Assembly (NCBI GenBank): GCA_017888105.1
Contig: JAGHGS010000030.1
Span: 1 to 14,526 of the forward strand
Direction of reading: 5' to 3'
Origin: Bacilli bacterium
Lineage (GTDB): Bacteria > Bacillota_I > Bacilli_A > RF39 > UBA660
DNA length: 14,526 bases
Below are positions 14,126 to 14,526 of this stretch, piece after piece. Positions within the stretch are counted from its first letter, which is position 1. Each line of letters starts with the position of its first letter. A program made the position numbers and the translations under genes. The notes beneath the pieces were generated by a model. The model ran no database searches, was not told the DNA's origin, and worked only from the letters and a program-made list of their open reading frames with translations.

Positions 14126-14526
14126 AAATTAAAACATTTTCTCCGTTTTCACAGTGTTTATAAAAATCTTTTAAACTAATGTGAAATTTTGGCTTTCTAT
14201 ATTTATAAATACATAAATAATCCGTATCTATAAATTTTAGTTTATTATTTTTTTGAAATTTTTCTTTTACATCTTTTAGTAAATCATATAAACTTAAATA
14301 CTCATGAACACCTCGATTTTGTTCCCAAGCATGTTCAAACCAATAAAATTTTTCTTTTTCTTCATAAACTACAAAAGTATGAGTAAATAGTTTTTTAGCA
14401 TCATAATAAATCATAAAATAGGTATTAAATTTTAAACCCAATTGTTTAAAAAAAACTCTTTCTAATTCTACTTGATCGTAGCAAGTTCCCACTTTATATT
14501 CTATGACTTCCTCTGGTTTTGATAAT
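14124..14526 (-). CDS. Transglutaminase-like protein, 5' end cut by window edge
   Basis: The frame stays open to the right edge (LSKPEEVIEYK precedes the GTG at 14492), so that GTG is an internal Val and the gene is partial; 133 codons are visible. The visible part begins near the nucleophile motif VGTCYDQVELER, with Cys as the candidate catalytic residue. THTFVVY supplies the His, and an acidic residue in or near WFEHAWE would complete a papain/transglutaminase-fold triad. This matches a family of small transglutaminase-like proteins of unknown substrate in Firmicutes and their phages. No signal peptide is visible, but the N-terminus is missing. The stop lies in a strong terminator hairpin. 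Confidence 0.7.
   Translation of the reverse strand, partial: LSKPEEVIEYKVGTCYDQVELERVFFKQLGLKFNTYFMIYYDAKKLFTHTFVVYEEKEKFYWFEHAWEQNRGVHEYLSLYDLLKDVKEKFQKNNKLKFIDTDYLCIYKYRKPKFHISLKDFYKHCENGENVLI

Noticed and set aside
14490..14492. GTG at 14492 as the start of the transglutaminase-like gene
   Set aside because: The frame continues upstream to the window edge without a stop and no good ribosome site precedes the GTG; the conserved VGTCYDQ motif begins with this Val.
1..14526. A defence system, CRISPR array, prophage or mobile element
   Set aside because: No spaced direct repeats, transposase, integrase, nuclease-helicase cassettes or toxin-antitoxin pairs were seen; all recognisable genes are housekeeping, envelope, transport or sporulation genes.

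Overview
The window is AT-rich, densely coding DNA from a low-GC Gram-positive bacterium (Bacillota). TGA serves as a stop codon and Trp is encoded by TGG, so the standard bacterial code applies and this is not a UGA-Trp mollicute. Shine-Dalgarno sites are strong (AAGGAGG, AGGTGA), and several genes appear to start at GTG or TTG. A complete spoIVA points to an endospore-forming lineage. The mix of spoIVA, small intergenic gaps and a C1 peptidase ending in NPQTG suggests an uncultured, probably gut-associated, Bacilli-like organism. That placement is inference.

Layout, left to right. (1) The 3' end of a lemA-family gene on + converges on ung (uracil-DNA glycosylase) on -, and the two share one 12-bp hairpin that holds both stop codons. 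(2) A 230-bp gap upstream of ung holds what reads as a decayed coding segment. (3) A compact minus-strand operon runs rplI > dnaB > LysM/G5/M23 peptidase > walJ-like MBL hydrolase > rlmH > unidentified 228-aa gene. Its genes overlap by 1-8 nt or are only a few nt apart, and Shine-Dalgarno sites lie inside the preceding genes. It joins ribosome (bL9, RlmH), replication (DnaB) and cell-wall/division (M23, WalJ) functions. (4) A membrane-anchored, exported thioredoxin-like gene with its own terminator. (5) A pair of overlapping ABC exporter half-transporters whose motif changes predict a heterodimer with one degenerate and one functional ATP site. (6) Divergent from these, spoIVA on + with a candidate sigma-E promoter and a TTG start that gives 492 residues and the same Walker lysine number (K30) as B. 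subtilis SpoIVA. (7) A convergent exported papain-family protease with a lectin-like region and a C-terminal NPQTG sorting signal; its promoter region carries a perfect 15-bp palindrome. (8) A transglutaminase-like gene cut by the right edge.

No tRNA, rRNA, CRISPR array, insertion sequence or phage gene was seen. No stretch over 300 bp lacks a gene. The content is mainly chromosomal housekeeping and envelope genes. The least ordinary items are the pseudogene remnant, the unidentified gene coupled to rlmH, the divergent RlmH, the asymmetric ABC pair and the NPQTG protease with its palindromic operator-like site.
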